From positions 1-64,000 of the forward strand of contig JAQSCW010000055.1 of the NCBI GenBank assembly GCA_029945625.1: DNA of 64,000 nt, given 5' to 3'. This DNA comes from a bacterium. GTDB lineage: Bacteria; Bacteroidota; Bacteroidia; B-17B0; Aurantibacillaceae. The position numbers and the translations under genes are program-made. The notes beneath the pieces are model-generated. The model had not been told where the DNA came from. It was given only the letters and a program-made list of their open reading frames with translations, and ran no database searches. This document shows, piece after piece, positions 55,246 through 64,000 of the stretch (within the stretch, counting starts at the first letter, position 1; each line of letters starts with the position of its first letter).

Positions 55246-56029
55246 AGATAAAGTGATTTGGATTACCGGAGCTTCTTCCGGCATAGGTGAAGCTCTGGCA
55301 CTTGCATTGGCAAAAAAAGAAGCCCGATTAATTTTGTCGGCGCGAAGAGCCGGGGAATTGCAGCGCGTTGGAAAATTAACAGGCCTTCCTGAACTTGATC
55401 TCATGATTCTTCCCTTCGATTTAAATGACACTTCCAATGCAAGCGCTTGGGCCGCACAAATCATAAATAAATTTGGCAGAATAGATATGCTGATCAACAA
55501 TGGAGGATACAGCCAACGCAGCGCGGTGTTAGAAACTTCCGAAGAAATTGACCGTTCCTTGATGGAGGTAAATTATTTTGCTCAAATTAATCTTACCAAA
55601 GTTGTGCTACCCTATATGAAACGCCAACAAAGCGGTAAAATTATCGTCATAAGCAGCATTGCCGGTAAGTTTGGATTTTTTCTTCGTTCTTCCTACAGCG
55701 CTGCAAAACATGCGCTTCATGGTTTTTTTGAGACCTTGCGATTGGAAACAGAATCACTTGGAATTAAAGTACTCATTGTTTGTCCGGGTAAAATAAAAAC
55801 AAATGTTTCTTTAAATGCGGTGACGGCGAAAGGAACTTCAAAGAATGAAATGGACCCTAGTCACCAAGATGCCATGAGCGCTGAAGAATGTGCCATTCGT
55901 ATTATTCGCGCAATTGTTCAGGATAAAGAAGAGGTTTTAGTGGGAGGAAAAGAACTACTTCTCGTTACAATTAGGAGGTTCTTCCCAAAATTATTTTCCA
56001 AGTTGGTGAGGAAACAAAGTCCTTATTAA
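55232..56029 (+). CDS. SDR-family oxidoreductase
   Basis: The 265-residue protein has WITGASSGIGEALALALAKK (about 10-29), NNGGYSQRS (about 89-97), ISSIAGKFG with the catalytic Ser, and YSAAKHALHGF (Tyr-x-x-x-Lys, about 156-160). It resembles the DltE/YqjQ dehydrogenase group. The substrate is unknown. It overlaps the GT9 gene by 14 bases and is probably co-translated with the glycosyltransferases. Confidence 0.9.
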   Translation: MKEFKDKVIWITGASSGIGEALALALAKKEARLILSARRAGELQRVGKLTGLPELDLMILPFDLNDTSNASAWAAQIINKFGRIDMLINNGGYSQRSAVLETSEEIDRSLMEVNYFAQINLTKVVLPYMKRQQSGKIIVISSIAGKFGFFLRSSYSAAKHALHGFFETLRLETESLGIKVLIVCPGKIKTNVSLNAVTAKGTSKNEMDPSHQDAMSAEECAIRIIRAIVQDKEEVLVGGKELLLVTIRRFFPKLFSKLVRKQSPY

Positions 56030-56092
56030 AAATCCGGCAGCTTATTTATCATCATTGATTTTTGAAATCAACTAAAACATAAATAATTGAGT

Positions 56093-56833
56093 TTACCTCA
56101 AGGTCCCTGCCACAGCTGATTCTATAAAATTGGCTTCAAACAACTTTGAAAAATTGCTTTTTAATTTCTCTTTGATCTTTGTCATATCCACATTTTTTCC
56201 AAGTTCTTTATTTAAACTGGTTACGGCTTTATCCGAAATTCCACAAGGAATAATGTTATTGAAATAACTCAAATCAGAATTCACATTAAATCCCCAGCCA
56301 TGCATGGTAACCCAGCGACTACAACGCACGCCCATCGCACAAATCTTTCGTGCTTTGTTTTTGTTTTCGGCGTCCAGCCAAACACCGGTTTCGCCTGCAC
56401 TCCGACCGGCTTCTACACCATATTCTTGTAGGGTGAGAATGATGGTCTCTTCTAAAAATCTTAAGTATTTATGAATGTCGGTAAAAAAATTATCGAGATC
56501 TAATATAGGGTAGGCTACTAATTGACCCGGACCATGATACGTGATATCACCCCCGCGATTGATTTTATAATACGTGGCGTCATTTTGTTGTAACTGATCT
56601 GCGTTCAATAAAAGATGTTTTTCATCCCCACTTTTTCCCAGCGTGTATACATGCGGATGTTCCACAAATAACAAGTAATTTTTGGTCGGAATTTGTTGTT
56701 CCGGCGGCAGATCACGATTGGCAATTTTTTGCCTAACCGTTTCATTGAACAAACTCTCCTGATAGTCCCAGCAGGCCTTATAATCCATCACCCCCAGATC
56801 TATGAATATAATTTCCTTTTTTTTTGTCACCAA
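56093..56833 (-). CDS. lipB: Octanoyl-[ACP]-protein N-octanoyltransferase
   Basis: The 246-residue protein carries the LipB signature RGGDITYHGPGQLVAYPILDL (about 91-111), the catalytic Lys in KARKICAMGVR (about 160-170) and the acyl-thioester Cys in NIIPCGISDKAVTSL (about 199). It moves octanoate from ACP to lipoyl domains of 2-oxoacid dehydrogenases and GcvH. Residues about 35-50 (ANRDLPPEQQIPTKN) form a short insert also seen in other Bacteroidota LipB. Confidence 0.96.
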   Translation of the reverse strand: MVTKKKEIIFIDLGVMDYKACWDYQESLFNETVRQKIANRDLPPEQQIPTKNYLLFVEHPHVYTLGKSGDEKHLLLNADQLQQNDATYYKINRGGDITYHGPGQLVAYPILDLDNFFTDIHKYLRFLEETIILTLQEYGVEAGRSAGETGVWLDAENKNKARKICAMGVRCSRWVTMHGWGFNVNSDLSYFNNIIPCGISDKAVTSLNKELGKNVDMTKIKEKLKSNFSKLFEANFIESAVAGTLR

Positions 56834-57062
56834 TTTCTCGAATTATGTTTAGAACAAGAGCGGAATCAATTTATTAAATCCCATCAAAATTGATCATCAA
56901 AAAATAACCCCGCATTAATTAAAACTAACTCATCACAATGCGTCTGTACCACCATCGAACAATCAATTATTTTGTAGCGCAAATCTCCCTACAATAGTTT
57001 CTCCCAGACATGAAACACAAAATTTGTTGTCGTGTGACCTTCGTAATTAATCTGTAGGTGGC

Positions 57063-58043
57063 TTAGAATTTCGCCAATTCATTCTTAAGTAGATTAATCA
57101 CATTCACCTCCACGGGATCAATTCTTCTAATGTCTGCCACATAACAACTGATCCAATCACCAATGTTAATGAGATAAAAAAACTGTTCCAATTTACTCTC
57201 TCCTTTTGCGGTTATATCTATCACTCCTGAAGAATATTTTTCAAAAATGGGACGACATACTTCGTATCTTTTTTTGGTGCGTGCATAATCAAATGACGTA
57301 TGAAATGTAATCACCACCATCGCATCATTCTTTACGGTCCATCCCACCAATTCGTTGTGATTCATTTCAGGTAAGGTATGATGACTGCATAACATCTTAC
57401 TATTTTCATTAATCTGTTGGCGGAAACGAACCACTGTACCTTCGCAAGTACCAAGTGAATAAATGATTGGGAATTTGTTTACGAGTTTAGAAGCAATTGT
57501 TTTCCCCTCCGATTTAATATTTGAATTTTCTTTCTCAAGCAGGGCAATTGTTTTTTCGAGGTCAATAAATAATTTCTGATCTGCGAATCCTTTTGCTACT
57601 AAAATTTTGATGATCTGAACCAAGCAATATCCAATACTTGAACGCGGAGGATTCCCCCCCGGAATTTCTATAAAATCAAATTGGTGTTGTTTGGCCAATT
57701 CCATCACTTTTCCCCCGCTGGTAATGCAGGTAATCTGTGCTTTTTTGGCAATGGCTTTTTCCATCGTGCTCAGAGTCTCTTCGGTATTGCCCGAATAACT
57801 TGATACGATCACCAGTGTATTTTCATTCACAAATCCAGGAACGAAATAATCTTTATTAATAGTAATGGGCACGGAACATGAATCTGCTACCAGTTCAGAA
57901 ATGATGGTGCCCCCAATACCAGATCCACCCATGCCGGTAATAAGGATGTTGTGGATATTTTTCCCCGGTGAAATAATCGCTTTTTCGGCTATGCTCTTGG
58001 CATCCCGCAACTGATTCATGAAATTTTGTACAAGGTCTTTCAT
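57063..58043 (-). CDS. Bifunctional phosphoglucose/phosphomannose isomerase-type SIS protein
   Basis: The 326-residue protein has an N-terminal SIS domain (ILITGMGGSGIGGTII, about 32-47, and VIVSSYSGNTEETLS, about 76-90) and a C-terminal PGI/PMI domain with ENSKMLCSHHTLPEMNHNELVGW (about 210-232, with the catalytic Glu and His). Characterised archaeal and bacterial relatives interconvert fructose-6-P with glucose-6-P and mannose-6-P. It could feed the nearby glycan genes, but this is inference. Confidence 0.9.
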   Translation of the reverse strand: MKDLVQNFMNQLRDAKSIAEKAIISPGKNIHNILITGMGGSGIGGTIISELVADSCSVPITINKDYFVPGFVNENTLVIVSSYSGNTEETLSTMEKAIAKKAQITCITSGGKVMELAKQHQFDFIEIPGGNPPRSSIGYCLVQIIKILVAKGFADQKLFIDLEKTIALLEKENSNIKSEGKTIASKLVNKFPIIYSLGTCEGTVVRFRQQINENSKMLCSHHTLPEMNHNELVGWTVKNDAMVVITFHTSFDYARTKKRYEVCRPIFEKYSSGVIDITAKGESKLEQFFYLINIGDWISCYVADIRRIDPVEVNVINLLKNELAKF

Positions 58044-58089
58044 AGCTTAAAAATGCAAAGGTAATATTAAAAAAAGAGATATAGAGTGT

Positions 58090-58650
58090 CTAAACCAGAC
58101 CTTTATCGATCAGTAATTTTGTCTTCAAAATAGCGATCATGCTTAAAGAATCGGTGATTCTGCCATCCATTACCATGTGATAAGCTTCTTCAAAGGGTAA
58201 TTTCCTGATTTGCAGGTCCTCACTTTCTTCCGGTTCCGCTTCTGTTTCTTCCAGGTCCTGCGCCAGGTAAAGCACGCCATACTCATCACATACCGAATTG
58301 CTCGTATGCATTTTACCCAATTCGGTGTAGTTGCTCGCAATCAAACCCGTTTCTTCTTTGAGTTCGCGTTTCGCGGAAACTAAGGGGTCGATGCCGTGCG
58401 GTCCGCCCCCTTCGGGTATTTCCCAACTATACTGTTCAAGTGGGAATCGCCATTGTCCTACCAGCCAGGTATTATATTCTTTGTCGAGTGGGAGAATTCC
58501 GATGGCTATGTTCTTAAAATGCACCACGCCATAAATGCCGGGTTTGCCGGCCGGGTTGAGTACATCATGTTTGGTAACCGAAATCCAGGGAGTTTCAAAC
58601 TTCAGTTCACTCTTCAAGCTGGTCCACGAATTTTTTTCTTTATTGTTCAT
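58090..58650 (-). CDS. NUDIX hydrolase (ADP-ribose pyrophosphatase-like)
   Basis: I start at ATG 58650 (MNNKEKNSW); upstream residues are not NUDIX-like. The 186-residue protein has the Nudix box at about 78-100: GGGPHGIDPLVSAKRELKEETGL. The metal-binding RELKEE is intact. The usual glutamate after G-x5 is replaced by Ile in this box. The upstream IPEGGG and W(R)FPLEQYSWEIPEG pattern fits ADP-ribose/nucleoside-diphosphate-sugar pyrophosphatases. The exact substrate is unknown. Confidence 0.88.
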   Translation of the reverse strand: MNNKEKNSWTSLKSELKFETPWISVTKHDVLNPAGKPGIYGVVHFKNIAIGILPLDKEYNTWLVGQWRFPLEQYSWEIPEGGGPHGIDPLVSAKRELKEETGLIASNYTELGKMHTSNSVCDEYGVLYLAQDLEETEAEPEESEDLQIRKLPFEEAYHMVMDGRITDSLSMIAILKTKLLIDKGLV

Positions 58651-58899
58651 TGTTGCGCTCGGCCTTATTAGATTGGCATGTAGGTTAATTAATTCATGGG
58701 CAATTTCGCACAATTTGATCTAATAAAAAATTATTCATCAGTTTTATGCTTCAAAAAAAGCGCATCGAATTCATTCACTCAGTAAATGATATGCATTAAC
58801 TCATAAAACACGGCGTTTAATCATTCACAGCTTTATGAACCAACCCTCAGTTACTTGAGCTCGTTATGTATTCAAATGAACTCTTAGCCTAATCACATT

Positions 58900-59088
58900 A
58901 TGAAAACACTTGATACAGACAAAACCGGTGGTAAATCAGAAAAAATGGAAACCTTTTATCTGGAATCCTCTCCCATTGTAGCGTTTATTTTACAAAACGA
59001 GTTGTCTCTCCACAAGACAGGTGGGATGTCAACAAAGCAAAAAACGGAAGATTTTTGGAAACAGATCTGCCTTTCCGGAAATTGCTAA
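58900..59088 (+). CDS. Possible small protein, 62 residues
   Basis: The frame encodes a polar peptide (MKTLDTDKTGGKSEKMETFYLESSPIV... ending KQICLSGNC) with two C-terminal Cys. It lies in the same direction just before the giant adhesin gene. I recognise no family. It has no clear ribosome binding site and only moderate coding character, so it may be chance. Confidence 0.3.
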   Translation: MKTLDTDKTGGKSEKMETFYLESSPIVAFILQNELSLHKTGGMSTKQKTEDFWKQICLSGNC

Positions 59089-59184
59089 ACTCGGAGTTAC
59101 CAACATCCTAAATGTTAAATAACTAGCAAAATGTTGTATATTAGTAACTTTTTAACACCTATTTTCGTAAATAAGTTAAATTTT

Positions 59185-62100
59185 ATGTTTTTGACAAGAA
59201 AAGGGTTTGTAACCGGACTTATATTATTTTGTAGTGTAATAGGGGTGCATGCCCAAACACTTTATTGGGTTGGCGGCAGCGGTAATTTTAATGATCCCCA
59301 GCATTGGAGTTCTGTGTCAGGAGGGAGTCCATCTTCCTTGGTTCCAGGGTCCGCTTCCCAAATTATTTTTGATGATAATTCAACATTAACTAATCTTAAT
59401 GTGGCGGTAAGTTCATCTAATAGAATAAAGGGTATAGAAGTAAAAACATATAAATCAATTAATCTTGTAAGTTCCGGATCCGCAGCCGGGTTTATAGTTT
59501 CTGACCATTTTATTGATTTTATTGATAATGAGAATTTTCAGTGCTCGGTGCCTTTTGAGTTCAAAAAATCAAATGGTGGAATAGGGTCTGTTAGCACCGG
59601 CAACTCACCCCTCAACAGCGATTTTTCATTCACAGGCGGTAGCTGGAATATTAATAAGATCCGAATCGGGTCCGCCAATAAACTTTCAGCTGCGGCGGTG
59701 GGCATGACGTTCCAATATGCCAGCATATACACGGGGAATCTTGACCTTTCCGGTTGCTCAATGCTGCGGTTTGAAAGAAGCGTGTTCAAAGCAAGCGGAT
59801 CAGTTATTATTGAAAATAATGCAAACTACTTTTGTGATAATAGCTTCTTAAATCGAAAACCTCTTCCCCTGAGTTCACCCTCCATTAAAATTACTCAAAA
59901 CTCAGGCAAATACAGTACCGGAAATCAGATAAATGCCAGTGGTTGCATAACTTTTACTGTTACTAAACCCACCTGTGCTCCGGGATGTGATAGTATTATT
60001 GCCTTCACCATTCAAAATTTTACGTGTTTTGGGGCACCGGTTCCTTCTTCTGTGGTGGTGAGTGTTAGTACTGGAACATGCCCCTCTGTGACAGGTTTCA
60101 CAGCTACAAGTTCGGGAATTTTCTCACTTACCGGAATTTGTAATTGTGGAAATGATTATAACGTCTTTGTGGATGACGAAGGCGGAAACAATCTGGATTT
60201 CTTTGCTATTCCCATAACCCAGCCGAATGTAGGTTTTAATGCCAACCCCATCTTTACTAAAAGTCTCACGTGTAGTGGCGTATGTAATGGTTCTGTGGGC
60301 GTATCGGCATTTGGCGGGACTGCCCCCTATAACTTCACCATTACTCCCCCTACGGGTCCAATAACATTCTCGTCCACCAATGGTATCATTAGCCAAACAG
60401 CTCTGTGTGCAGGAACATTGTCGATCTTCACCAAAGATGCAGCAAATTGCACGCAATCTTTTTCGAGGGTAATCCTAACACCTCCGGCATACTCATCTAA
60501 CTCAGTTGCAACCAATGTGATTTGTAATAGTGCATGCAACGGGGGATTTTCCATTTCTCCAACAGGTGGCACACCGAATTATACTGTAACTTTTAGCACC
60601 GGTCCTACTTTTACAGCAATCCCCTCTCAAGTGTTAACACAAACGGGTTTATGTCCCGGTCCTATAACTGCTACACTCACAGATAAAAACGGGTGTCAGA
60701 TAATTAATAGTACAATCATCACGGAGCCTACAACCATTACCATTGTGCCAACCAGCACCAATATTAGTTGCGGGGGTTCCTGCAGCGGTGTTGGCAAGGT
60801 TGTTGTGGCGGGTGGGGGCGGAGCCTACACCTATTCATGGATTCCGGCTACAGGTGCAGGTTCAATAAATCCGGCTCTTTGTGCAACTTCCGCCGTGGGG
60901 ATTCATACCGTGTTTATCACAGATATTCCACACGGTTGTGTGAAAACGCAGACGTTTGATATTACGCAAATAGCTCCTATTGTGATAACGCCTACTATCA
61001 CACATGTGGTTTGTAACGGCAATACAACGGGTTCCGCTACGGTGAATATAGCCGGTGGAACAGCACCTTTCACGTACACCTGGGTGCGAGGGAGCGATAA
61101 TGCAACTGTATCACTTACCCCAACTCTCTCGGGACAGGCAGCCGGAACCTACAGTGTTTTTGTTGCCGATGTGGTGCCCTGTAACACCTTTGCCGTAATC
61201 ACAATTACGCAAAGCCCAGTTCTAACAATTTCTTCCAATATCCAAAGTGTCACATGTATTGGGGCTGCCAACGGTTCTGCAACAATAACTCCCGGCGGTG
61301 GAAACGGAGCACCTTTTTCATACACTTGGACGCCACCTGTTGCAGGTAATACTCCGATCGCAAACGGTCTCCTCACTGGCACCTACGTGGTGTCTGTTGC
61401 AGATGCATCTTCTTGTCCTATTCCTACTTTGCAGGTCGTAATTGATCAGCCGCCGGCTTTTGCACCCACAATTACAACTGCTACGCTATTATGTAATTCT
61501 ATTTGCAATGGATCTATTGGCGCAGCACCTACCGGAGGAACCGGTCCTTATACTTATACCCTCGCCACCTCATTAAGCAGTACAGTGAATGGCACAGGTA
61601 ATTTCACCGGTCTTTGCGGAAGCAACGGTGCCGGGGGAGTGGGTGTGTATACTCTCTCTATTGGTGACGTTACATTTCCAACAAATTGCGCGCAGGTATT
61701 TACTATTTCTCTGGCGCAGCCCGCCACTAGTCTAAATGCTATTGCCTCGGCAACCGCTGCAAGTTGTTTTAGTTTATGCAATGGTTCTTTGAGTGGTAAT
61801 GCCGCAGGAGGAACTGCTCCGTATAGTTACAACTGGTCATCCAGTGTAACTAACACACCTAACCAGCAAACACTCATTAGTCAGTGCGCAGGACCGTTTA
61901 CCCTTCAAGTAGTCGACAGCAAAGCTTGTACATTTAGCACCACTATCAATTTAACGGAGCCTTCTCAGGTAACGGTTTCAATTAATACATCTACGGTTTC
62001 TTGTCCTGCAGGCTCCAGCCCCACTATTTCCACAGTAAACGGCGCCTTCTCTCCAACCGTTACAGGGGGTAGTTTGCCTTATGCATTTAACTGGACCGGG

Positions 62101-64000
62101 CCTTCAGGCTTTACCTCTCTTAGCCAAAACATCTCAAATCTCGCACCAGGCGTGTATAATCTTACAGTGTCAGCAAACGGATGCCCAACGGTAGTTGCCA
62201 CAAATGTTGCAACGCCATTGGCACAAGCAATTACAAAAACACTTACTTCAAGCAGCTGCGGTGTATTATGCGACGGAGCCGCTACCATTGCTACTTCCGG
62301 GGGAACTCCTACCTACACCTTTCAGTTTGTTACCACGGTTACAGCCACTAATACTACCGGCTTGTTTAGCAATGTTTGTGGAAATTATACGGCCACCGTA
62401 ATTGATTCAAAAGGGTGCAGCGTGAGCAGTTCGTCAAACATTCCTGCTCCTGTGCCTTACCTGCCTGGGGTTACTACCACCAGTATTCTCTGTAAAAATG
62501 CGTTAACCGGAGTAATAACTAGTTCGCCCACAGGAGGAACTGCACCTTACTCTTACACATTAACAGGTCCGGTAACAAACAGCACAGTTCCCGCAACTGC
62601 CTCTCCCGTTACTTTTCCGGGTAAAGGAGCAGGGAGTTATACCTTGTTTATTGGTGATGTGACCTTTCCGGCAACCTGCAGTCAATCTTTCTTAATCGTT
62701 TTAGCTGAGCCTGTCGCTACCTTAAATGCAGTTGTTAGCACCACGGCCGCCACTTGCTTTAGTTTGTGTAACGGACAACTAAGTGGTACAGCCGCAGGCG
62801 GAACTTCTCCCTATACTTACAACTGGACGTCAAGCATTGCAGCGATTCCTAATTCACAAACAATAATAGGACAATGTGCCGGGCCATTTACACTTCAAGT
62901 GATAGACAATAATGCCTGTACTTTTTCTACTACTTCTATATTGACACAACCCACACAAGTAACTGTTACCGTTAATTCAGCTTCTGTGAGTTGTTCTACG
63001 AGTTCAAACGCTGTTTTAACGGCTACCGCAGTAGGCGGATCCGGAGGGCCTTATTCGTTCACCTGGAACCCGGGTGCCATTGTTGGTAATCCTGCTATTA
63101 ACCTTGCCCCGGGGGCATATACGGTAACAGCCGCAGATGGTGCTTGTCCGGGGGGGACCGCATCTGCAATTGTATCTTCACCGCTTCCAATTATTCCTTC
63201 AGTTGTTACCGGCTCAACAAATTGTTCGAATAATTGTACAGGAACAGCAACAATTACAGCCATTCAAGGTACGCCGGGTTATACCTTCAGCGTCAGCAAT
63301 CCTACTTTAAATGTGAGCAACACCACTGGACTTTTCGTGGGGCTTTGCTCGGCAACATATACGCGACTTGTTACCGACGCCAATGGATGCACAACACCCA
63401 TCTCAACATTTTTTATTGGCGCTCCTCTTCCCCTCACTGCGGCTTTAACCGGCACACAAAATAGTTGTTCGTTTTGTTCAGGAGCAGCTACAGTAACAGC
63501 CGGTGGTGGAACTTTACCATATTCTTTTGTATGGACGCACACAGCGGGTGTAATTCCCGGGGCAACAAATCCAACAGTTGCCTCACTCTGCCCTTCTGCT
63601 GCACCTTATACATTAACTGTTACCGATGCTAAATCTTGCACGGCAACTGCATCACCCACCATTAGTGCCGTAATTATTGTTGTTGCGGCAGGCGGACAAA
63701 GTGTGAGCTGTTTTGGTGGAAATAACGGAACAGCTTCTGTGTCTTTAGTAGTAGGTGGCAATCCTGCTTACACGTATAGCTGGATCCCAACCGTACAAAC
63801 CACCTCTGTAGCAAATTCGCTTACTGCGGGCACATACACGGTGAGAGTGACAGATTCAAGTTCGCCCATAAATTGTGTGGGTACAAGTACCATTGCTATT
63901 TTGCAGCCAAGTTTATTGATCGTGCAGGGTACCGTAACAAATGTAACTTGCCCGGGCTTGTTAAATGGCAGCATAACGACTTCTGTTAGCGGCGGACCAA
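59185..64000 (+). CDS. Giant SprB-repeat surface adhesin, 3' end outside the window
   Basis: An open frame runs from ATG 59185 to the window end (1,605 codons, no stop). MFLTRKGFVTGLILFCSVIGVHAQ is a signal peptide; an ATG at 59131 is a less likely start. The mature N-terminus TLYWVGGSGNFNDPQHWSS is typical of giant Bacteroidota T9SS substrates. From about residue 370 onward there are SprB-type repeats of about 80-90 residues: CxGxCNGS...GGTAPYTYxW...LCAG.YTxxVxDxxGC. SprB of Flavobacterium johnsoniae is a gliding adhesin. A super-repeat of about 330 residues spans 61470-63460. The C-terminal sorting domain must lie beyond the window. Confidence 0.92.
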   Translation, partial: MFLTRKGFVTGLILFCSVIGVHAQTLYWVGGSGNFNDPQHWSSVSGGSPSSLVPGSASQIIFDDNSTLTNLNVAVSSSNRIKGIEVKTYKSINLVSSGSAAGFIVSDHFIDFIDNENFQCSVPFEFKKSNGGIGSVSTGNSPLNSDFSFTGGSWNINKIRIGSANKLSAAAVGMTFQYASIYTGNLDLSGCSMLRFERSVFKASGSVIIENNANYFCDNSFLNRKPLPLSSPSIKITQNSGKYSTGNQINASGCITFTVTKPTCAPGCDSIIAFTIQNFTCFGAPVPSSVVVSVSTGTCPSVTGFTATSSGIFSLTGICNCGNDYNVFVDDEGGNNLDFFAIPITQPNVGFNANPIFTKSLTCSGVCNGSVGVSAFGGTAPYNFTITPPTGPITFSSTNGIISQTALCAGTLSIFTKDAANCTQSFSRVILTPPAYSSNSVATNVICNSACNGGFSISPTGGTPNYTVTFSTGPTFTAIPSQVLTQTGLCPGPITATLTDKNGCQIINSTIITEPTTITIVPTSTNISCGGSCSGVGKVVVAGGGGAYTYSWIPATGAGSINPALCATSAVGIHTVFITDIPHGCVKTQTFDITQIAPIVITPTITHVVCNGNTTGSATVNIAGGTAPFTYTWVRGSDNATVSLTPTLSGQAAGTYSVFVADVVPCNTFAVITITQSPVLTISSNIQSVTCIGAANGSATITPGGGNGAPFSYTWTPPVAGNTPIANGLLTGTYVVSVADASSCPIPTLQVVIDQPPAFAPTITTATLLCNSICNGSIGAAPTGGTGPYTYTLATSLSSTVNGTGNFTGLCGSNGAGGVGVYTLSIGDVTFPTNCAQVFTISLAQPATSLNAIASATAASCFSLCNGSLSGNAAGGTAPYSYNWSSSVTNTPNQQTLISQCAGPFTLQVVDSKACTFSTTINLTEPSQVTVSINTSTVSCPAGSSPTISTVNGAFSPTVTGGSLPYAFNWTGPSGFTSLSQNISNLAPGVYNLTVSANGCPTVVATNVATPLAQAITKTLTSSSCGVLCDGAATIATSGGTPTYTFQFVTTVTATNTTGLFSNVCGNYTATVIDSKGCSVSSSSNIPAPVPYLPGVTTTSILCKNALTGVITSSPTGGTAPYSYTLTGPVTNSTVPATASPVTFPGKGAGSYTLFIGDVTFPATCSQSFLIVLAEPVATLNAVVSTTAATCFSLCNGQLSGTAAGGTSPYTYNWTSSIAAIPNSQTIIGQCAGPFTLQVIDNNACTFSTTSILTQPTQVTVTVNSASVSCSTSSNAVLTATAVGGSGGPYSFTWNPGAIVGNPAINLAPGAYTVTAADGACPGGTASAIVSSPLPIIPSVVTGSTNCSNNCTGTATITAIQGTPGYTFSVSNPTLNVSNTTGLFVGLCSATYTRLVTDANGCTTPISTFFIGAPLPLTAALTGTQNSCSFCSGAATVTAGGGTLPYSFVWTHTAGVIPGATNPTVASLCPSAAPYTLTVTDAKSCTATASPTISAVIIVVAAGGQSVSCFGGNNGTASVSLVVGGNPAYTYSWIPTVQTTSVANSLTAGTYTVRVTDSSSPINCVGTSTIAILQPSLLIVQGTVTNVTCPGLLNGSITTSVSGGP

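Overview
The window is from a Bacteroidota chromosome. The evidence is: several C-terminal type IX secretion (T9SS) sorting domains; SusC/FecA-like TonB machinery; a type III glutamine synthetase; a dcw (division and cell wall) cluster in the Bacteroidota order, without murF or ddl; DNPR-type MurE (meso-DAP peptidoglycan); CMP-KDO synthetase; and promoters of the TAnnTTTG type. I cannot place it below phylum level. I saw no rRNA, tRNA, CRISPR array, transposase or prophage.

Layout. 1-2.7 kb: a two-unit 56-bp repeat, then three tandem minus-strand envelope proteins sharing one small module. 3.0-6.5 kb: PaaI thioesterase, PduO-type cobalamin adenosyltransferase and a TonB-dependent receptor. 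6.9-9.1 kb: glnN. 9.1-11.5 kb: an accessory pocket with a ParE-type toxin-antitoxin pair, a TfoX-like pseudogene broken by one base, and a HigBA-type pair whose toxin is broken by one base while its antitoxin is intact; structured intergenic DNA lies around them. 11.6-22.5 kb: housekeeping genes (YigZ, M42 peptidase, kdsB-queA, YqeY, TonB, an N-acyltransferase overlapping engB) with two small secreted proteins.

22.7-38.4 kb: mraZ-rsmH-ftsL-ftsI-murE-mraY-murD-ftsW-murG-murC-ftsQ-ftsA-ftsZ, one tight plus-strand operon. It begins with four 10-bp MraZ-box-like repeats next to a promoter and ends at a strong terminator. Six of its 13 genes start with GTG or TTG. The operon covers the lipid II steps from UDP-MurNAc to lipid II (except the D-Ala-D-Ala addition), septal synthesis and Z-ring assembly. 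leuS and an SDR gene follow.

42.4-50.6 kb: three large minus-strand secreted paralogues. Each combines Ig-like, Cys-containing repeats, a dockerin-like pair of Ca-binding loops, a cohesin-like region and a T9SS sorting domain. Two share a nearly identical 416-bp 3' end, and the largest has an internal four-repeat block duplication. 50.8-58.7 kb: a nitrilase-family amidase, a membrane TPR GT-C-like protein, GT2 and GT9 glycosyltransferases (LPS/glycan), an SDR, lipB, a phosphosugar isomerase and a NUDIX hydrolase. 59.2 kb to the end: the N-terminal 1,605 codons of a giant SprB-repeat adhesin that runs off the window.

The points most worth following are the self-contained dockerin/cohesin-like T9SS trio with its recombining 3' ends, the super-repeat adhesin, the MraZ-box array, the antitoxin with a disabled toxin, and the structured intergenic repeat elements.
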